A DNA stretch of 32,629 bases from positions 1 through 32,629 of the forward strand of contig JAIXQE010000117.1 in NCBI GenBank assembly GCA_027485815.1, read 5' to 3'. Shown piece by piece: positions 32,496-32,629 of this stretch. The notes under the pieces are model-generated. The model saw nothing but the letters and a program-made list of their open reading frames with translations. It was not told the origin of the DNA and searched no databases. The position numbers and the translations under genes are program-made. Numbering within the stretch: position 1 is the first letter of the stretch; each line of letters starts with the position of its first letter. Origin of the DNA: Opitutaceae bacterium. Lineage in GTDB: Bacteria; Verrucomicrobiota; Verrucomicrobiia; Opitutales; Opitutaceae.

Positions 32496-32629
32496 TCAGA
32501 AGAACTTCTTCGCCTTCTCGAAGAAGGAACGCGAGGTCGGCTCGTTGGCATCGCCGCTCACCTTCGCGAACTCCTCGAGAATCCGCCGCTGCTCGGCACT
32601 CAGGCTCGTCGGCACCTCCACCTGCACCC
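32496..32629 (-). CDS. dnaJ: Chaperone DnaJ, C-terminal end (partial)
   Basis: The last 43 or so codons of a minus-strand gene enter from the right edge. The readable C-terminus is [20 protein letters not shown], then a short charged linker, and FFEKAKKFF before the TGA stop. The VPxxLSxxQRxLLEEF pattern is the typical end of DnaJ, the Hsp40 co-chaperone that stimulates DnaK. The J domain, Gly/Phe region and zinc domain lie outside the window. The 127 bp between it and the tRNA contain only the hairpin repeat and its inverted 9-bp echo. Confidence 0.85.
   Translation of the reverse strand, partial: VQVEVPTSLSAEQRRILEEFAKVSGDANEPTSRSFFEKAKKFF

Overview
The window is a high-GC bacterial chromosome fragment. 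Gene content and protein style point to Verrucomicrobiota, most likely an Opitutaceae-type organism: a ribH-nusB-ftsY operon, a two-domain ThyX-like protein, a short molybdopterin-poor NuoG, and small His/Cys-rich proteins beside TonB-dependent receptors. This assignment is inference from pattern recognition; no search was run.

Bases 1-9052 (+ strand) form a metal-handling region. It opens with the C-terminal part of a TonB-dependent receptor. Next come a secreted three-module protein (Asp-box propeller, CusF-like copper domain, Sco domain), a small Cys-rich CusF-like protein, ModA, a CusF-like/Sco fusion and ModB. No ModC ATPase is present. A His/Cys-rich membrane-anchored small protein and a ZnuD-like TonB-dependent receptor with a His-rich loop follow. 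The CusF-like fold occurs in three neighbouring genes and the Sco fold in two. This fits periplasmic copper capture and delivery, probably to cytochrome oxidase, with a molybdate-type transporter interleaved. It is the strongest candidate for an undescribed system here.

Bases 9105-16182 hold housekeeping genes. On the minus strand lie ribH-nusB-ftsY, a small secreted protein of unknown function, a small membrane protein and rarA. On the plus strand lie a beta-carbonic anhydrase and comEC. The comEC frame runs on without a stop into a charged coiled-coil segment that looks like a separate small gene.

Bases 16245-31990 (- strand) are one closely packed run, read nuoB-C-D-E-F-G, a 73-residue two-helix membrane protein, nuoH-I-J-K-L-M-N, a two-domain thyX-like gene, and a secreted hypothetical. 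Many junctions overlap by 4 bp or lie within 20 bp. nuoA is not at the head of the operon. Three tandem copies of a short repeat separate the end of this run from the convergent comEC gene.

Bases 31991-32629 hold the leader upstream of nuoB, a tRNA-Ser(GGA) with encoded CCA, a hairpin repeat that starts at the tRNA 3' end, and the C-terminal end of dnaJ on the minus strand. No CRISPR array, insertion sequence or prophage was seen. No gene-free stretch exceeds 300 bases.
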